A stretch of DNA of 64,000 nucleotides from Geodermatophilus aquaeductus. Its GTDB lineage: Bacteria; Actinomycetota; Actinomycetes; Mycobacteriales; Geodermatophilaceae. This document shows, in pieces, positions 42,210-52,132 of the stretch (its first letter is position 1; the number at the start of each line of letters is the position of its first letter). The stretch covers positions 62,001 through 126,000 of the forward strand of contig NZ_FXTJ01000003.1 in NCBI RefSeq assembly GCF_900182545.1, in the 5' to 3' direction. A program made the translations under genes and the position numbers. The notes under the pieces are model-generated. The model was not told where the DNA came from. It made no database searches and saw only the letters and a list, made by a program, of their open reading frames with translations.

Positions 42210-43496
42210 TCACCGAAGTGCCTTTCCGTCCAGGACCGTCGCCTCGCCCCGCAGGAACGTGGCGACGACGCGGCCGGGCAGCTCCCGGCCCGCGTAGGGG
42301 CTGTTGCGGCTGCGGCTGGCCAGCGCGGCCGGGTCGACGACGGACCGGGCGGCGGGGTCGAGCAGCAGCAGGTTCGCCGGCTCACCCGGCGTCAGCGGGC
42401 GGCCGTGACCGTCGAGGCGGCCGATGGCCGCGGGGCGCACCGCCATGCGGTCCGCGACGCCGGCCCAGTCGAGCAGGCCGGGCTCCACCAGCGCCTGGAC
42501 CACGACCGACAGCGCCTGCTCCAGCCCGAGCATCCCGGGCCGGGCCTGCGCCCACTCGCTCTCCTTGTCCTCCACCGCGTGCGGCGCGTGGTCGGTGGCG
42601 ACGGCGTCGATCGTGCCGTCGGCCAGCCCGGCGCGCAGCGCCTGCACGTCGGCGTCGGTGCGCAGCGGCGGGTTGACCTTGAACACCGGGTCGTAGGACT
42701 CGGCGCAGGACTCGGTGAGCAGCAGGTGGTGCGGGGTGACCTCGGCGGTCACCTGCACGCCGCGCGACTTGGCCCACCGCAGGATCTCCACCGACCCGGC
42801 GGTGGACACGTGGCAGACGTGCAGCCGTGCGCCCACGTGCTCGGCGAGCAGCACGTCGCGGGCGATGACCGCCTCCTCGGCGGCCGCCGGCCAGCCGGTC
42901 AGCCCCAGCCGCGCCGACAGGTCGCCCTCGTTCATCTGCGCGCCGGCGGTCAGCCGCGGCTCCTCGGCGTGCTGGGCGACGACGCCGTCGAAGGCCTTCA
43001 CGTACTCCAGCGCGCGCCGCATCAGCGCGGGGTCGGCGACGCAGTGCCCGTCGTCGGAGAAGACCCGCACGCGGGCGGCGGAGTCGGCCATCGCGCCGAG
43101 CTCGGCCAGCCGCTCGCCGCGCAGCCCGACGGTCACCGCGCCCACCGGGACGACGTCGACCAGCCCGGCCTGCCGGCCCAGCCGCCAGACCTGCTCGACG
43201 ACGCCGGCGGTGTCGGCGACCGGGTCGGTGTTGGCCATGGCGTGCACCGCGGTGAACCCGCCCAGCGCGGCGGCGCGGCTGCCGGTCTCGACGGTCTCGG
43301 CGTCCTCGCGGCCGGGCTCGCGCAGGTGGGTGTGCAGGTCGACCAGGCCGGGCAGCGCCACGAGCCCGTCGGCGTCGACGACGGTCGCGCCGGTGACCGA
43401 CAACCGCCCGCCCACCGCGGCGATCCGGCCGTCCTCCAGCAGCAGGTCGGCGGGGTCGCCGCCGAGGACGCGCGCCCCCTTGATGAGCGTGGTCAC
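42210..43496 (-). CDS. pyrC: dihydroorotase
   Basis: A 428-residue class I dihydroorotase (amidohydrolase barrel) closing carbamoyl-aspartate to dihydroorotate. Zinc ligands are seen in [20 protein letters not shown] and ATDHAPH; the substrate loop includes NTDPVAD. The usual carboxylated-Lys position in class I enzymes lies near FSDDGHCV, where Asp is present instead, as in Aquifex/Bacillus-type enzymes. The GTG at 43496 overlaps the pyrB stop. Confidence 0.96.
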   Translation of the reverse strand: MTTLIKGARVLGGDPADLLLEDGRIAAVGGRLSVTGATVVDADGLVALPGLVDLHTHLREPGREDAETVETGSRAAALGGFTAVHAMANTDPVADTAGVVEQVWRLGRQAGLVDVVPVGAVTVGLRGERLAELGAMADSAARVRVFSDDGHCVADPALMRRALEYVKAFDGVVAQHAEEPRLTAGAQMNEGDLSARLGLTGWPAAAEEAVIARDVLLAEHVGARLHVCHVSTAGSVEILRWAKSRGVQVTAEVTPHHLLLTESCAESYDPVFKVNPPLRTDADVQALRAGLADGTIDAVATDHAPHAVEDKESEWAQARPGMLGLEQALSVVVQALVEPGLLDWAGVADRMAVRPAAIGRLDGHGRPLTPGEPANLLLLDPAARSVVDPAALASRSRNSPYAGRELPGRVVATFLRGEATVLDGKALR

Positions 43497-44413
43497 GAGG
43501 AGGCGCCTCCGAGCAGCAGGTACAGGACGGCCATGCGCACGCTGACGCCGTTGGCGACCTGCTCGACGATCGTCGAGCGGACCGAGTCGGCGACGTCGGC
43601 GGCGATCTCCATGCCGCGGTTCATCGGTCCGGGGTGCATGACGATCGCCTCGTCGCCCAGCGCGGCCAGCCGCAGCGCGTCGAGGCCGTAGCGGCGGCTG
43701 TACTCGCGGGCGCTGGGGAAGAACGAGGCGTTCATCCGCTCGAGCTGGACCCGCAGCATCATCACCACGTCGGCCTTGGGCAGGACGGCGTCGAGGTCGT
43801 AGGAGACCTGCACCGGCCAGGACCCGACGCCGACCGGCAGCAGCGTCGGCGGGGCGACGAGGGTGACCTCCGCGCCCAGCGTCGACAGCAGCCAGACGTT
43901 GGAGCGGGCCACCCGGCTGTGCAGGACGTCGCCGACGATGGCCACCCGGACGCCGTCGAGGCGGCCCAGCCGGCGCCGGATCGTGTACGCGTCGAGCAGC
44001 GCCTGGGTGGGGTGCTCGTGCGTGCCGTCACCGGCGTTGACGACACTGCCGCGCACCCAGCCGGCCAGCCGGTGCGGGGCGCCGGAGGCGGAGTGGCGGA
44101 CGACGATCGCGTCGCTGCCCATCGCCTCGAGCGTGAGCGCGGTGTCCTTGAGGCTCTCGCCCTTGGACACGCTGCTGCCCTTGGCGCTGAAGTTGATGAC
44201 GTCGGCGGACAGCCGCTTGGCCGCCAGCTCGAAGGAGATCCGGGTGCGGGTGGAGTCCTCGTAGAAGAGGTTGACCACCGTGCGCCCCCGCAGCGTGGGC
44301 AGCTTCTTGACCTCGCGGCCGGCCAGCGCCTGGTCGATCTGCGCGGCGGTGTCGAGGACCAGCGTGGCGTCGTCGCGGTCGAGGTCGGCCGCCTCCAGCA
44401 GGTGCCGCTTCAC
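43493..44413 (-). CDS. pyrB: aspartate carbamoyltransferase, catalytic subunit
   Basis: A 306-residue enzyme making carbamoyl-aspartate. STRTRISFE (carbamoyl-phosphate loop), [22 protein letters not shown] and [11 protein letters not shown] are conserved. No PyrI regulatory chain is encoded nearby, so control is expected mainly through PyrR and operon expression. GTG at 44413 overlaps the pyrR stop as GTGA. Confidence 0.97.
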   Translation of the reverse strand: MKRHLLEAADLDRDDATLVLDTAAQIDQALAGREVKKLPTLRGRTVVNLFYEDSTRTRISFELAAKRLSADVINFSAKGSSVSKGESLKDTALTLEAMGSDAIVVRHSASGAPHRLAGWVRGSVVNAGDGTHEHPTQALLDAYTIRRRLGRLDGVRVAIVGDVLHSRVARSNVWLLSTLGAEVTLVAPPTLLPVGVGSWPVQVSYDLDAVLPKADVVMMLRVQLERMNASFFPSAREYSRRYGLDALRLAALGDEAIVMHPGPMNRGMEIAADVADSVRSTIVEQVANGVSVRMAVLYLLLGGASS

Positions 44414-44976
44414 GCGCCGGTCACCAGGACCTCGTCCGTGCCGTCGGTCTCGGCGAGGTGCACCCGGACCTTCTGCGCCCGCGACGTCGGCACGTTCTTG
44501 CCCACGTAGTCGGCGCGGATCGGCAGCTCGCGGTGGCCGCGGTCGACGAGCACCGCCAGCTGCACCGCGCGGGGCCGGCCGAGGTCGCGCAGGGCGTCGA
44601 GCGCGGCGCGGACCGAGCGGCCGGAGAAGAGGACGTCGTCGACGAGGACCACGAGCCGGCCGTCGATGCCCTCGGCCGGGAGGAGGGTGTCCTCCAGCGC
44701 GCGGACGCCGCGCATGCGCAGGTCGTCGCGGTAGAGCGTGATGTCGACGGTGCCGACGTCGACCGCGGTCCCGGCGAAGGCGGCGATGCGGCCGGCCAGC
44801 CGACGGGCGAGCGGAGCGCCGCGGGTGGGGATGCCCACGAGGACGACGTCGGGGAGCGCGTCCCCGGCCTTCTCGATCACCTGGTGGGCGATCCGGTCGA
44901 CGACGCGGGCGACGTCGGCGGCGCCGAGCAGGACGGTGGACGGGTTCTCGGGCACGGGCGCGGGCGAGCCGGCCAT
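44410..44976 (-). CDS. pyrR: pyr operon RNA-binding regulator / uracil phosphoribosyltransferase
   Basis: A 188-residue type I phosphoribosyltransferase-fold protein that senses UMP and binds pyr m[21 protein letters not shown], the PRPP loop [21 protein letters not shown], and [15 protein letters not shown] are PyrR signatures. The ATG has GGAGG 4 bases upstream, and the leader contains a hairpin fitting the PyrR-binding consensus whose lower stem covers this site. So PyrR probably represses translation of its own operon, as reported for Mycobacterium smegmatis. Confidence 0.95.
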   Translation of the reverse strand: MAGSPAPVPENPSTVLLGAADVARVVDRIAHQVIEKAGDALPDVVLVGIPTRGAPLARRLAGRIAAFAGTAVDVGTVDITLYRDDLRMRGVRALEDTLLPAEGIDGRLVVLVDDVLFSGRSVRAALDALRDLGRPRAVQLAVLVDRGHRELPIRADYVGKNVPTSRAQKVRVHLAETDGTDEVLVTGA

Positions 44977-44981
44977 CGGGC

Positions 44982-45018
44982 CTCCTTCCCCGCCTCACGG
45001 GACGGGTCGTTAAAGGAG
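44982..45018 (-). promoter_or_regulatory. PyrR-binding hairpin with Shine-Dalgarno-sequestering stem
   Basis: On the minus-strand RNA, CCCGUC (plus 45001-45006) pairs with GGCGGG (44989-44994) around the hexaloop CCGUGA (44995-45000), which fits the CNGNGA loop known for PyrR targets. Below it an asymmetric purine-containing bulge (UAACGA) separates a 6-bp stem CUCCUU (45013-45018) / AAGGAG (44982-44987), and AAGGAG is the pyrR Shine-Dalgarno. PyrR binding would stabilise the closed form. Confidence 0.75.
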
Positions 45019-45036
45019 TGGGGTGGACCGGGCCCG

Positions 45037-45042
45037 ACCGTA
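45037..45042 (-). promoter_or_regulatory. candidate -10 box of the pyr operon
   Basis: TACGGT on the minus strand; would place the transcript start near 45030, giving a ~54-base leader that begins just before the PyrR hairpin. No convincing -35 box. Confidence 0.4.
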
Positions 45043-45150
45043 CTGCACCCGTCCGTGTGACCGTCGTCGCGCGTCGCGGTACCGCAGGTGGGCACCGGTG
45101 TCCGAGGATGATCCCGACGAGGGATGCGCTGTCGCTGCACAGGATCAATG

Positions 45151-45165
45151 AGTACGCTGCGTGAC
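45151..45165 (+). promoter_or_regulatory. BldD operator at the bldD promoter
   Basis: AGTACGCTGCGTGAC fits the BldD consensus NTNACNC(A/T)GNGTNAN at all defined positions but one (G for T at position 2). The likely bldD -10 box TACGCT (45153-45158) lies inside it, so BldD should repress its own gene, as in Streptomyces coelicolor. Confidence 0.75.
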
Positions 45166-45208
45166 GACGGAGCCCCGGACACCACGACGGACAGTGAGCG
45201 ACAGACGC

Positions 45209-45745
45209 ATGAGCACCGACTACTCGCGGGCCCTCGGTGCCCGGCTGCGGGCCATCCGCAACCAGCAGGGCCTCTCCCTCCAGGGCGTGGAGGACAAGTC
45301 GCACGGCCGCTGGAAGGCCGTCGTCGTCGGCTCCTACGAGCGTGGCGACCGCGCGGTGACCGTGCAGCGGCTCTCCGAGCTGGCCGTCTTCTACGGCGTG
45401 CCGGTCTCCGAGCTGCTGCCCGACCCGCGCCCCTCGTCGGCGGTCACGTCGACGACGAAGATCGTGCTCAACCTCGAGTCGCTGGGCTCGCTGCCCGCCG
45501 ACGAGGCCGGTCCGCTGGCCCGCTACGCCTCGACCATCCAGGCGCAGCGCCACGACTACAACGGCAAGGTCCTCTCCATCCGCGCGGAGGACCTCAAGTC
45601 GCTGGCGATCATCTACGACATGAGCCCCGACGAGCTGACCACCCGGCTCATCGAGTGGGGCGTGCTCAACCCCGGCATGGACGGCGTCGGCAGCCAGGCC
45701 GACGACGAGGACGAGGGCTGGGACCGCCGCCGCGCCCCGCGCTGA
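45209..45745 (+). CDS. bldD: BldD, c-di-GMP-responsive developmental regulator
   Basis: A 178-residue regulator very close to Streptomyces BldD. Residues about 5-70 are the XRE-type DNA-binding domain ([39 protein letters not shown]). The C-terminal c-di-GMP domain keeps the RxD-X8-RxxD signature with Arg114, Asp116, Arg125 and Asp128, the same numbering as in S. coelicolor. c-di-GMP drives dimerisation and DNA binding there. A short acidic tail (ADDEDEGWD) ends the protein. The ATG at 45209 matches the family start; a frame open further upstream has no ribosome site. It is divergent from pyrR. Confidence 0.96.
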   Translation: MSTDYSRALGARLRAIRNQQGLSLQGVEDKSHGRWKAVVVGSYERGDRAVTVQRLSELAVFYGVPVSELLPDPRPSSAVTSTTKIVLNLESLGSLPADEAGPLARYASTIQAQRHDYNGKVLSIRAEDLKSLAIIYDMSPDELTTRLIEWGVLNPGMDGVGSQADDEDEGWDRRRAPR

Positions 45746-45760
45746 TCATCCGCTCCCCCA

Positions 45761-45796
45761 CGAGGCCCGCCCCGGCACCCGCCGGCGCGGGCCTCG
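45761..45796 (+). terminator. terminator of bldD
   Basis: CGAGGCCCGC (45761-45770) / GCGGGCCTCG (45787-45796), perfect 10-bp stem, 16-base loop that can pair further internally, 15 bases after the bldD stop. Confidence 0.75.
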
Positions 45797-45942
45797 CTGC
45801 GTCAGTGGGCGCGGATTGTGCACGCAGCGCGGCCGCGGGCCGCCGCCGGCAGCCGGGTGTGCACAGATCGGGGCCATGCGGCCGGGGGTGACCCCGGTGG
45901 GCGCACGCTCGTCCGGCGTCCTCGCAGGTCGCGCACCGGGAA

Positions 45943-45965
45943 CTGTCAGTGGGCGGACCTAGCGT
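45943..45965 (+). promoter_or_regulatory. PafBC-type (LexA-independent) DNA-damage promoter
   Basis: CTGTCAGTG (45943-45951), exactly 8 bases, then TAGCGT (45960-45965). This fits the mycobacterial RecA-NDp/PafBC promoter tTGTCRgtg-N8-TAnnnT in every defined position except the weak first base. It lies 37 bases before the GTG of the 49-residue ORF. A partial copy of the left part (GTCAGTGGGCG, 45801-45811) has no -10 box. Confidence 0.7.
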
Positions 45966-46001
45966 CGGCGGCGCCGAGAACGAGCACCCCGAGGAGCACC
46001 C

Positions 46002-46151
46002 GTGACCACCGTCCCGCCCGTCCCGATGCCCGACCGCGACACCCTGCTGGCGGCCGACCGCCGGGCCGCCCTGCGTCGGGCACAGCGGCTCAACGCCGGG
46101 GTCCGGGCCGCCGCGATGCTGGCCGCCGCCGAGGCCGGCCTGCGGGGCTGA
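46002..46151 (+). CDS. 49-residue protein, predicted DNA-damage inducible
   Basis: A short ORF from GTG 46002 to TGA 46149-46151, with GAGGAG 5 bases upstream of the start and the PafBC-type promoter 37 bases upstream. The product starts MTTVPPVPMPDRDTLLAADRR and continues as a single Ala/Arg/Leu-rich amphipathic helix (about 13-46) ending in Gly. No family recognised and no Cys or Trp. Promoter, ribosome site and codon use together argue that it is a real small protein, possibly binding nucleic acid or another protein through its basic helix. It is convergent with nusB. Confidence 0.65.
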   Translation: MTTVPPVPMPDRDTLLAADRRAALRRAQRLNAGVRAAAMLAAAEAGLRG

Positions 46152-46173
46152 GCCTCCCGGGTGCGGGCGGGGC

Positions 46174-46584
46174 TCAGGACGAGGTGGGCACCTCGGCGTC
46201 GAGGATGGCCCCGAGCACGCCGTTGACGTAGGCCGGCGAGTCGTCGGTCGACAGCGCCCGCGCGAGCTCCACGGCCTCGTCGATGACGACGGCGTCGGGC
46301 ACGTCGTCGGCCCAGAGCAGTTCGAAGACCGCCATCCGCAGGATCGCGCGGTCGACGTCGGGCAGCCGGTCGATCGACCAGCCGCGGGCGTGGGTGTCGA
46401 TCAGCTCGTCGATGCGGGCGCTGTTGGCCGCCACGCCCTCGACCAGCCGGACGGCGTGCTCGGGGACGGGCGGGGAGACGTCGGCGATCCGCTCGCGCAG
46501 CAGCTCCACCGCGTCGGCACCCCGCAGGTCGGCCTCGTAGAGGACGTCGACGGCGCGCTTGCGCGCCTTGGTGCGGGCAGCCAT
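46174..46584 (-). CDS. nusB: transcription antitermination protein NusB
   Basis: A 136-residue all-alpha NusB that joins NusE (S10) on boxA RNA of rRNA transcripts. ARTKARKRAVDVLYEADLRG is the Arg-rich N-terminus; DRAILRMAVFELLWADDVPDAVVIDEAVELARALSTDDSPAYVNGVLG is the conserved C-terminal half. It lies 16 bases after efp, in the conserved efp-nusB order. Confidence 0.96.
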   Translation of the reverse strand: MAARTKARKRAVDVLYEADLRGADAVELLRERIADVSPPVPEHAVRLVEGVAANSARIDELIDTHARGWSIDRLPDVDRAILRMAVFELLWADDVPDAVVIDEAVELARALSTDDSPAYVNGVLGAILDAEVPTSS

Positions 46585-46600
46585 GTCGTCGCGGGGGACG

Positions 46601-47161
<561 letters not shown>

Positions 47162-48262
47162 CTAGAGGACCAGCAGTTCCTTGCTCGTGAGGGTCAACAA
47201 CTCGGGCGCGTCCGCCGTGACGACGAGCGTGTCCTCGATCCGGACACCGCCGTGGCCGGGGAGGTAGACCCCGGGCTCCACGGTGACGGCCATGCCGGCG
47301 GCCAGACTACCCGCGCCCAGCGGGCCGATGCCCGGCGCCTCGTGGATCTCCAGGCCCACGCCGTGCCCGAGGCCGTGGGTGAAGTGCTCGGCGTGACCGG
47401 CCGCGGCGATGACGTCGCGGGAGGCCGTGTCCACCGCGACGACGTCGGCACCGACCGCCAGGGCCGCCCGGCCGGCCGCCTGCGCCTCGGCGACCAGCGC
47501 GTACACCTCGTGCTGCCAGTCGGCGGCGTGGCCGAGCACCAGCGTGCGGGTCATGTCGGAGTGGTAGCCGTCGACGGTCGCGCCGAAGTCGAGCTTGAGG
47601 AAGTCGCCGCCGGCGAGCACGGTGCGGTCGGGGCGGTGGTGCGGGATCGCCGAGTTCGCGCCGGTGGCCACGATCGTCTCGAACGACGGCGCCTCGGCAC
47701 CCAGCGCCAGCATGCGGGCGTCGAGCTCGCGGCCCACCTCGAGTTCGGTGCGCCCGTGCCGCAGCGCGCCCTCGGCGGCGAGCTCGGCCAGCGCCTGGTC
47801 GGCGACCGCGCACGCCCGGCGCAGCGCGTCGACCTCGTCGTCGTCCTTGACGGCACGTAGCGCCTCGACCGCGCGGTGGATCGAGGTGAGCTCGGGCACC
47901 GTCCCGCCGGCCGCGGCGTCGGCGAGTACCCGCTCGAGCTGGGCCAGCCCGTCGACGGTCACCTCGTGGCTCTCGTAGCCCAGACGGCCGGCGCCGGCGC
48001 GCACGGCCTCGCTCGCCAGCGCCGCAACGGTGGCGCGGTCGACGAGCAGCTCGACGTCGGGGACCTGGGTGGCGGCCTGGGTGGTGTAGCGGCCGTCGGT
48101 GCCGAACAGGTCGGACCCGTCGGTGCGCAGCAGCAGCGCGCCGTTGGAGCCGGTGAACCCGGTGAGGTAGCGGACGTTGAGCAGGTTGGTCACCAGGACG
48201 GCGTCCAGGCCGCGCTCGGCCGCCGTCGCCCGCAGCCGCTCCCGCCGCTCGGCGGTCCTCAC
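47162..48262 (-). CDS. M24 family Xaa-Pro aminopeptidase/dipeptidase
   Basis: A 366-residue creatinase/aminopeptidase-fold metallopeptidase cleaving next to proline. The N-terminal domain (about 1-130) leads to a pita-bread catalytic domain whose ligands are seen in [17 protein letters not shown] (two Asp), [13 protein letters not shown] (His) and [20 protein letters not shown] (two Glu). Its place before efp is conserved and functionally apt, as both concern proline-rich proteins. GTG at 48262 overlaps the aroQ stop as GTGA. Confidence 0.94.
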   Translation of the reverse strand: MRTAERRERLRATAAERGLDAVLVTNLLNVRYLTGFTGSNGALLLRTDGSDLFGTDGRYTTQAATQVPDVELLVDRATVAALASEAVRAGAGRLGYESHEVTVDGLAQLERVLADAAAGGTVPELTSIHRAVEALRAVKDDDEVDALRRACAVADQALAELAAEGALRHGRTELEVGRELDARMLALGAEAPSFETIVATGANSAIPHHRPDRTVLAGGDFLKLDFGATVDGYHSDMTRTLVLGHAADWQHEVYALVAEAQAAGRAALAVGADVVAVDTASRDVIAAAGHAEHFTHGLGHGVGLEIHEAPGIGPLGAGSLAAGMAVTVEPGVYLPGHGGVRIEDTLVVTADAPELLTLTSKELLVL

Positions 48263-48693
48263 GTCACGCCCTGCGCGGCCAGGTAGCGCAGCGCCAGCTC
48301 GTAGCCCTGCACGCCCAGCCCGGCGATCACACCGTCCGCGACGCGGGAGACGTAGGAGTGGTGCCGGAACTCCTCGCGCCTGTGGATGTTGGAGATGTGC
48401 ACCTCGACCACCGGCGCCTCGACGGCGGCCAGCGCGTCGTGCAGCACCACCGAGGTGTGCGACCAGCCGCCGGGGTTGATGACGACGGCGTCGCCGGCGT
48501 CGGTGGCGTCGTGGATCCAGCCGAGCAGCTCGCCCTCGGAGTCGGTCTGGCGCACCTGCACGGTGAGCCCGAGCCCGGCGGCCACCTCCTCGATCTGCGC
48601 GACCAGCTGCGCGTACGTCGTCGTCCCGTACACCGCGGGTTCGCGGGTGCCGAGCCGGCCGAGGTTGGCGCCGTTGAGCACCTGCACGGTCAC
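48259..48693 (-). CDS. aroQ: type II 3-dehydroquinate dehydratase
   Basis: A 144-residue dodecameric dehydratase of the shikimate pathway. [19 protein letters not shown] holds the catalytic Tyr and Arg; [19 protein letters not shown] and [18 protein letters not shown] provide the Asn, His and Arg site. GTG 48693 has GGAGG 3-4 bases upstream and overlaps the aroB stop as GTGA; GTG 48687 is an alternative. Confidence 0.95.
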   Translation of the reverse strand: MTVQVLNGANLGRLGTREPAVYGTTTYAQLVAQIEEVAAGLGLTVQVRQTDSEGELLGWIHDATDAGDAVVINPGGWSHTSVVLHDALAAVEAPVVEVHISNIHRREEFRHHSYVSRVADGVIAGLGVQGYELALRYLAAQGVT

Positions 48694-49745
48694 GGTTCCT
48701 CCGATACTGCGGCCCACGCCGCGTCCAGCCATGCCTGCTCGGGGTCGGTCAGGATCCCCGGGTAGCCGAGCCCGTCGAGGACGACGAAGCGCAGCGTCGC
48801 CCCGCGGGCCTTCTTGTCCACGCGCATGACCGCCTGCAGCGCCGCCCAGTCGCCGGCGTACCGGGTGGGCAGGCCCATCGCGGTGAGCAGGTCGCGGTGC
48901 CGGTCGGCCTCGGCCCGCGAGAGGCGCCCCGCCTGCACACCGAGCTCCGCGGCGAAGACCAGCCCGACGGCGACCGCCTCGCCGTGCCGCCAGCCGAAGT
49001 CCTCGACCCGCTCGATGGCGTGGCCCAGCGTGTGCCCGTAGTTGAGGTACTCGCGGACGCCGGTGTCGAACAGGTCCTGGCCCACCGCGTCGGCCTTCAC
49101 CCGCACCGCGCGCTCGATGAGCTCCTCGGTGTCGCGGCGGCCGGTCGGGTCGGCGGCCAGCAGGTCGAGGATGGCGCCGTCGGCGATGAAGCCGCACTTG
49201 ACCACCTCGGCCATCCCGGCCCGGAACTCCGCCTCGGGCAGCCCGGCGAGGACGTCGGTGTCGGCGAGCACGCCGGCCGGCGGGTGGAACGCGCCGACGA
49301 GGTTCTTGCCGGCGCCGGTGTTGATGCCGGTCTTGCCGCCCACCGCGGCGTCGACCATGCCGAGCACGCTGGTGGGCAGGTGCACGACCCGCACGCCGCG
49401 GGTCCAGGTGGCGGCGAGGAACCCGGCGAGGTCGGTGACCGCGCCCCCGCCCACGCCCACGACGGCGTCGGAGCGGGTCAGCCCGAGCCGGCCGAACTCC
49501 TCCCACGCCTCCGCGGCAACCGCGGCGGTCTTGGCGGCCTCCCCGTCGGGCACGACGACGGCCTCCGCGGCCACCCCGGCGGTCTGGAGCGTCTCGACAG
49601 CGGCCCCGGCGAGCGCGGCCAGCGGCGGGGCGTGCACGACGGCGGCCTTCGGCGTGCCGGCCAGCACCAGGCCCAGCTCGACCTGCGCGCCCGGGCCGAT
49701 GACGACGTCGTAGGGCTCCTCGCCCCCGACGGTCACGCGCCTCAT
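48690..49745 (-). CDS. aroB: 3-dehydroquinate synthase
   Basis: A 351-residue NAD- and metal-dependent enzyme that cyclises [54 protein letters not shown] and the metal ligands in [17 protein letters not shown] and [11 protein letters not shown] are all present. The ATG at 49745 overlaps the aroK stop as ATGA. Confidence 0.96.
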   Translation of the reverse strand: MRRVTVGGEEPYDVVIGPGAQVELGLVLAGTPKAAVVHAPPLAALAGAAVETLQTAGVAAEAVVVPDGEAAKTAAVAAEAWEEFGRLGLTRSDAVVGVGGGAVTDLAGFLAATWTRGVRVVHLPTSVLGMVDAAVGGKTGINTGAGKNLVGAFHPPAGVLADTDVLAGLPEAEFRAGMAEVVKCGFIADGAILDLLAADPTGRRDTEELIERAVRVKADAVGQDLFDTGVREYLNYGHTLGHAIERVEDFGWRHGEAVAVGLVFAAELGVQAGRLSRAEADRHRDLLTAMGLPTRYAGDWAALQAVMRVDKKARGATLRFVVLDGLGYPGILTDPEQAWLDAAWAAVSEEP

Positions 49746-50275
49746 CGCCCGGCCCCCGCGGGGAGGGCGGCGAGCACCTCGGCCGCGACGTCCTGCGGCG
49801 TGCGGCCGCCGGTGGGGACGACGGTGGTGGCGACCTCGGCGTACAGCGGCGCGCGCTGCTCGAGCAGGGTCCGCAGCATCGCCCGCGGGTTGACCGCCAG
49901 CAGCGGGCGGTCGCGGGAGAGCCCGGCGCGCTTGGCGGCCGAGGGCAGGTCGACGTCGAGGTGGACGACGGTCCCGCCGCCGCGTCCGTAGGCGACGAGC
50001 AGCGCCCGGCTCGCCGCGCTGAGGACCGCGCCGCCGCCGAGGGCCAGGACACCGTCGTGCTCGGCGAGGGCGCGGGCGACCGCCTGCTCCTCCAGCGCGC
50101 GGAAGTGCGGCTCGCCGGAGCTGATGAACAGGTCGGCGACCGTGGTGCCGGCGACGGCCTCGACGTCGGCGTCGGTGTCCCGGAACGGCAGCCCGAGCGC
50201 AGCGGCCACGGCCGTGCCGACGGTGGTCTTGCCCGACGCCGGCGGGCCGACCAGGACGAGGACGGGCCGGCTCAC
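49742..50275 (-). CDS. aroK: shikimate kinase
   Basis: A 177-residue NMP-kinase-fold enzyme phosphorylating shikimate. P-loop GPPASGKTT (residues 10-18), shikimate-binding FRDTDADVE, and ALGGGAVL (GGGxV) are clear; the lid Arg is in SRDRPLL. The GTG at 50275 overlaps the aroC stop as GTGA. Confidence 0.95.
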   Translation of the reverse strand: MSRPVLVLVGPPASGKTTVGTAVAAALGLPFRDTDADVEAVAGTTVADLFISSGEPHFRALEEQAVARALAEHDGVLALGGGAVLSAASRALLVAYGRGGGTVVHLDVDLPSAAKRAGLSRDRPLLAVNPRAMLRTLLEQRAPLYAEVATTVVPTGGRTPQDVAAEVLAALPAGAGR

Positions 50276-51450
50276 TTGTACGGGAGTGCGTCGAGGTAGC
50301 CCTGCACGTTGCGGCGGGTCTCGGGCACCGAGTCGCCGCCGAACTTCTCCAGCGCGGCGTCGGCCAGCACGAGGGCGACCATCGCCTCCATCACCACGGC
50401 ACCGCGGGGCACCGCGCAGGCGTCGCTGCGCTGGTTGATCGCGACCGCGGCGTCGCCGGTGGCGACGTCGACGGTGGCCAGCGCGCGCGGCACGGTGGAG
50501 ATCGGCTTCATCGCCGCGCGCACGCGCAGCACCTCGCCGTTGGTCATGCCGCCCTCGATGCCGCCGGCGCGGTCGGTGACCCGGCGCAGCCGGCCCTCGG
50601 AGCTGACGATCTCGTCGTGGGCGACCGAGCCGCGGCGGCGGGCGGTCTCCAGGCCGTCGCCGACCTCCACGGCCTTGACCGACTGCACGCCCATGAGCGC
50701 GGCGGCCAGGCGGGAGTCCAGCCGGCGGTCCCAGTGCACGTGGCTGCCGAGGCCCGGCGGCAGCCCGTGGACGACGACCTCGACGACGCCGCCGAGGGTG
50801 TCGCCGTTCTTCCGGGCGTCGTCGACCTCGGCCACCATCGCCTCGCTGGTGGCGGGGTCGGCGCAGCGCACCGGGTCCTCGTCGATGCGGGGGTTGTCCT
50901 GCGGGCCGGGCAGCACGCCGTCGGGCACGGTGACCGGGCCGATGGCGACGACGTGGCTGACCACCTCGACGCCGAGCGCCTGGCGCAGGAACGCCTTGGC
51001 GACGGCGCCGAGCGCGACGCGGGCGGCGGTCTCGCGGGCGCTGGCGCGCTCGAGGACCGGCCGGGCGTCGTCGAACCCGTACTTCTGCATGCCGGCGAGG
51101 TCGGCGTGGCCGGGCCGCGGGCGGGTCAGCGGCGCGTTGCGGGCCTGGCCGGCGAGCACCTCGGGGTCGACCGGGTCGGCGGCCATGACCGTCGTCCACT
51201 TGGGCCACTCGGTGTTGCCCACCTGGACGGCGATCGGGCCGCCCTGGGTCAGCCCGTGCCGCACGCCGCCGGTCAGCGTGACGGCGTCCTGCTCGAAGGA
51301 CATGCGGGCGCCCCGGCCGTGGCCCAGGCGGCGGCGGGCGAGGTCGACGTCGAGGTCGGAGGTCTGCACCTGCACGCCGGCGGGCAGGCCCTCGAGGATG
51401 GCGGTGAGCTGCTGGCCGTGCGACTCACCGGCGGTCAGCCAGCGCAACAT
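50272..51450 (-). CDS. aroC: chorismate synthase
   Basis: A 392-residue FMN-dependent enzyme at the end of the shikimate pathway. [11 protein letters not shown], the [12 protein letters not shown] segment (signature 1), [35 protein letters not shown] and the C-terminal [18 protein letters not shown] are typical. ATG at 51450, 19 bases after the prepilin peptidase gene. Confidence 0.97.
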   Translation of the reverse strand: MLRWLTAGESHGQQLTAILEGLPAGVQVQTSDLDVDLARRRLGHGRGARMSFEQDAVTLTGGVRHGLTQGGPIAVQVGNTEWPKWTTVMAADPVDPEVLAGQARNAPLTRPRPGHADLAGMQKYGFDDARPVLERASARETAARVALGAVAKAFLRQALGVEVVSHVVAIGPVTVPDGVLPGPQDNPRIDEDPVRCADPATSEAMVAEVDDARKNGDTLGGVVEVVVHGLPPGLGSHVHWDRRLDSRLAAALMGVQSVKAVEVGDGLETARRRGSVAHDEIVSSEGRLRRVTDRAGGIEGGMTNGEVLRVRAAMKPISTVPRALATVDVATGDAAVAINQRSDACAVPRGAVVMEAMVALVLADAALEKFGGDSVPETRRNVQGYLDALPYK

Positions 51451-51469
51451 GCCCCGGAGTGTAGGAGCC

Positions 51470-52132
51470 TCAGCCGAGCGGGCCCTCCACCAGGAGGGCG
51501 AGGACGGCGCCCACCAGCAGCGGCGGACCGAAGGGCACCGGCGTGCGCCAGTCCGCGCGCCGGGTGGCCACCAGGAGCAGCGAGACCGCCGCGCCGGCGA
51601 GCAGGCCGAGGAACACCCCGGCCATCAGCACGCCCCAGCCGGCCCAGCCCAGCAGCAGGCCGAGCAGCGCGAGCAGCTTGACGTCGCCGAGGCCCAGGCC
51701 GGACGGGCCGGCCAGCGCGGCGAGGAACGCGATCCCGCCGGCGGCGGCCGCGGCGAGCAGCGCCCGCAGCAGGTCCGGCCAGGTGCCGAGCAGCGCAGCG
51801 TCGGCCAGGAACGCGGCCGCGCCGACGGCGGCGGCCGGGTAGGTCACCCGGTCGGGCAGCCGGTGGACGGCGAGGTCGACCTGGGCGAGGACGACCGCGG
51901 CCCCGGCCGCCCAGGCGTAGGCGGCGAGCGCGGGGCGGGCGCCGGTGAGCAGCACCGCGCCGCACAGCAGCGCGGCGAGGACGACGGCGGTCGCCACCGC
52001 GCGGACGGGCGGGGCGCCAGCGGCGGCGGGGCGGGCCAGCCGGACGGCGGTGCGGGCCAGCAGCGGGCCGAGGACCGCGGCGACGACCACGGCGGCCGCC
52101 AGCAGCAGCGCGCGGGGGACGGTCGGGGTCAG
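51470..52132 (-). CDS. type IV prepilin peptidase (A24), probable CTG start
   Basis: A ~220-residue membrane aspartic peptidase with about seven hydrophobic segments. The two catalytic Asp are visible: DLAVHRLPD (first) and [10 protein letters not shown] (GxGDxKL, second). It would process type IV pilin or Tad/Flp prepilins and type II pseudopilins; those genes are not in this window. It lacks the N-terminal zinc/methylase domain, as is usual in actinobacteria. The frame begins with CTG at 52130-52132, overlapping the aroE stop as CTGA; the first canonical start (GTG about 16 codons later) would cut off half of the first helix. Confidence 0.87.
   Translation of the reverse strand: MTPTVPRALLLAAAVVVAAVLGPLLARTAVRLARPAAAGAPPVRAVATAVVLAALLCGAVLLTGARPALAAYAWAAGAAVVLAQVDLAVHRLPDRVTYPAAAVGAAAFLADAALLGTWPDLLRALLAAAAAGGIAFLAALAGPSGLGLGDVKLLALLGLLLGWAGWGVLMAGVFLGLLAGAAVSLLLVATRRADWRTPVPFGPPLLVGAVLALLVEGPLG

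Noticed and set aside
45801-45811. Second PafBC-type promoter after bldD
   Set aside because: GTCAGTGGGCG matches the left half only; no TAnnnT box stands 8 bases on and no gene follows at a suitable distance.
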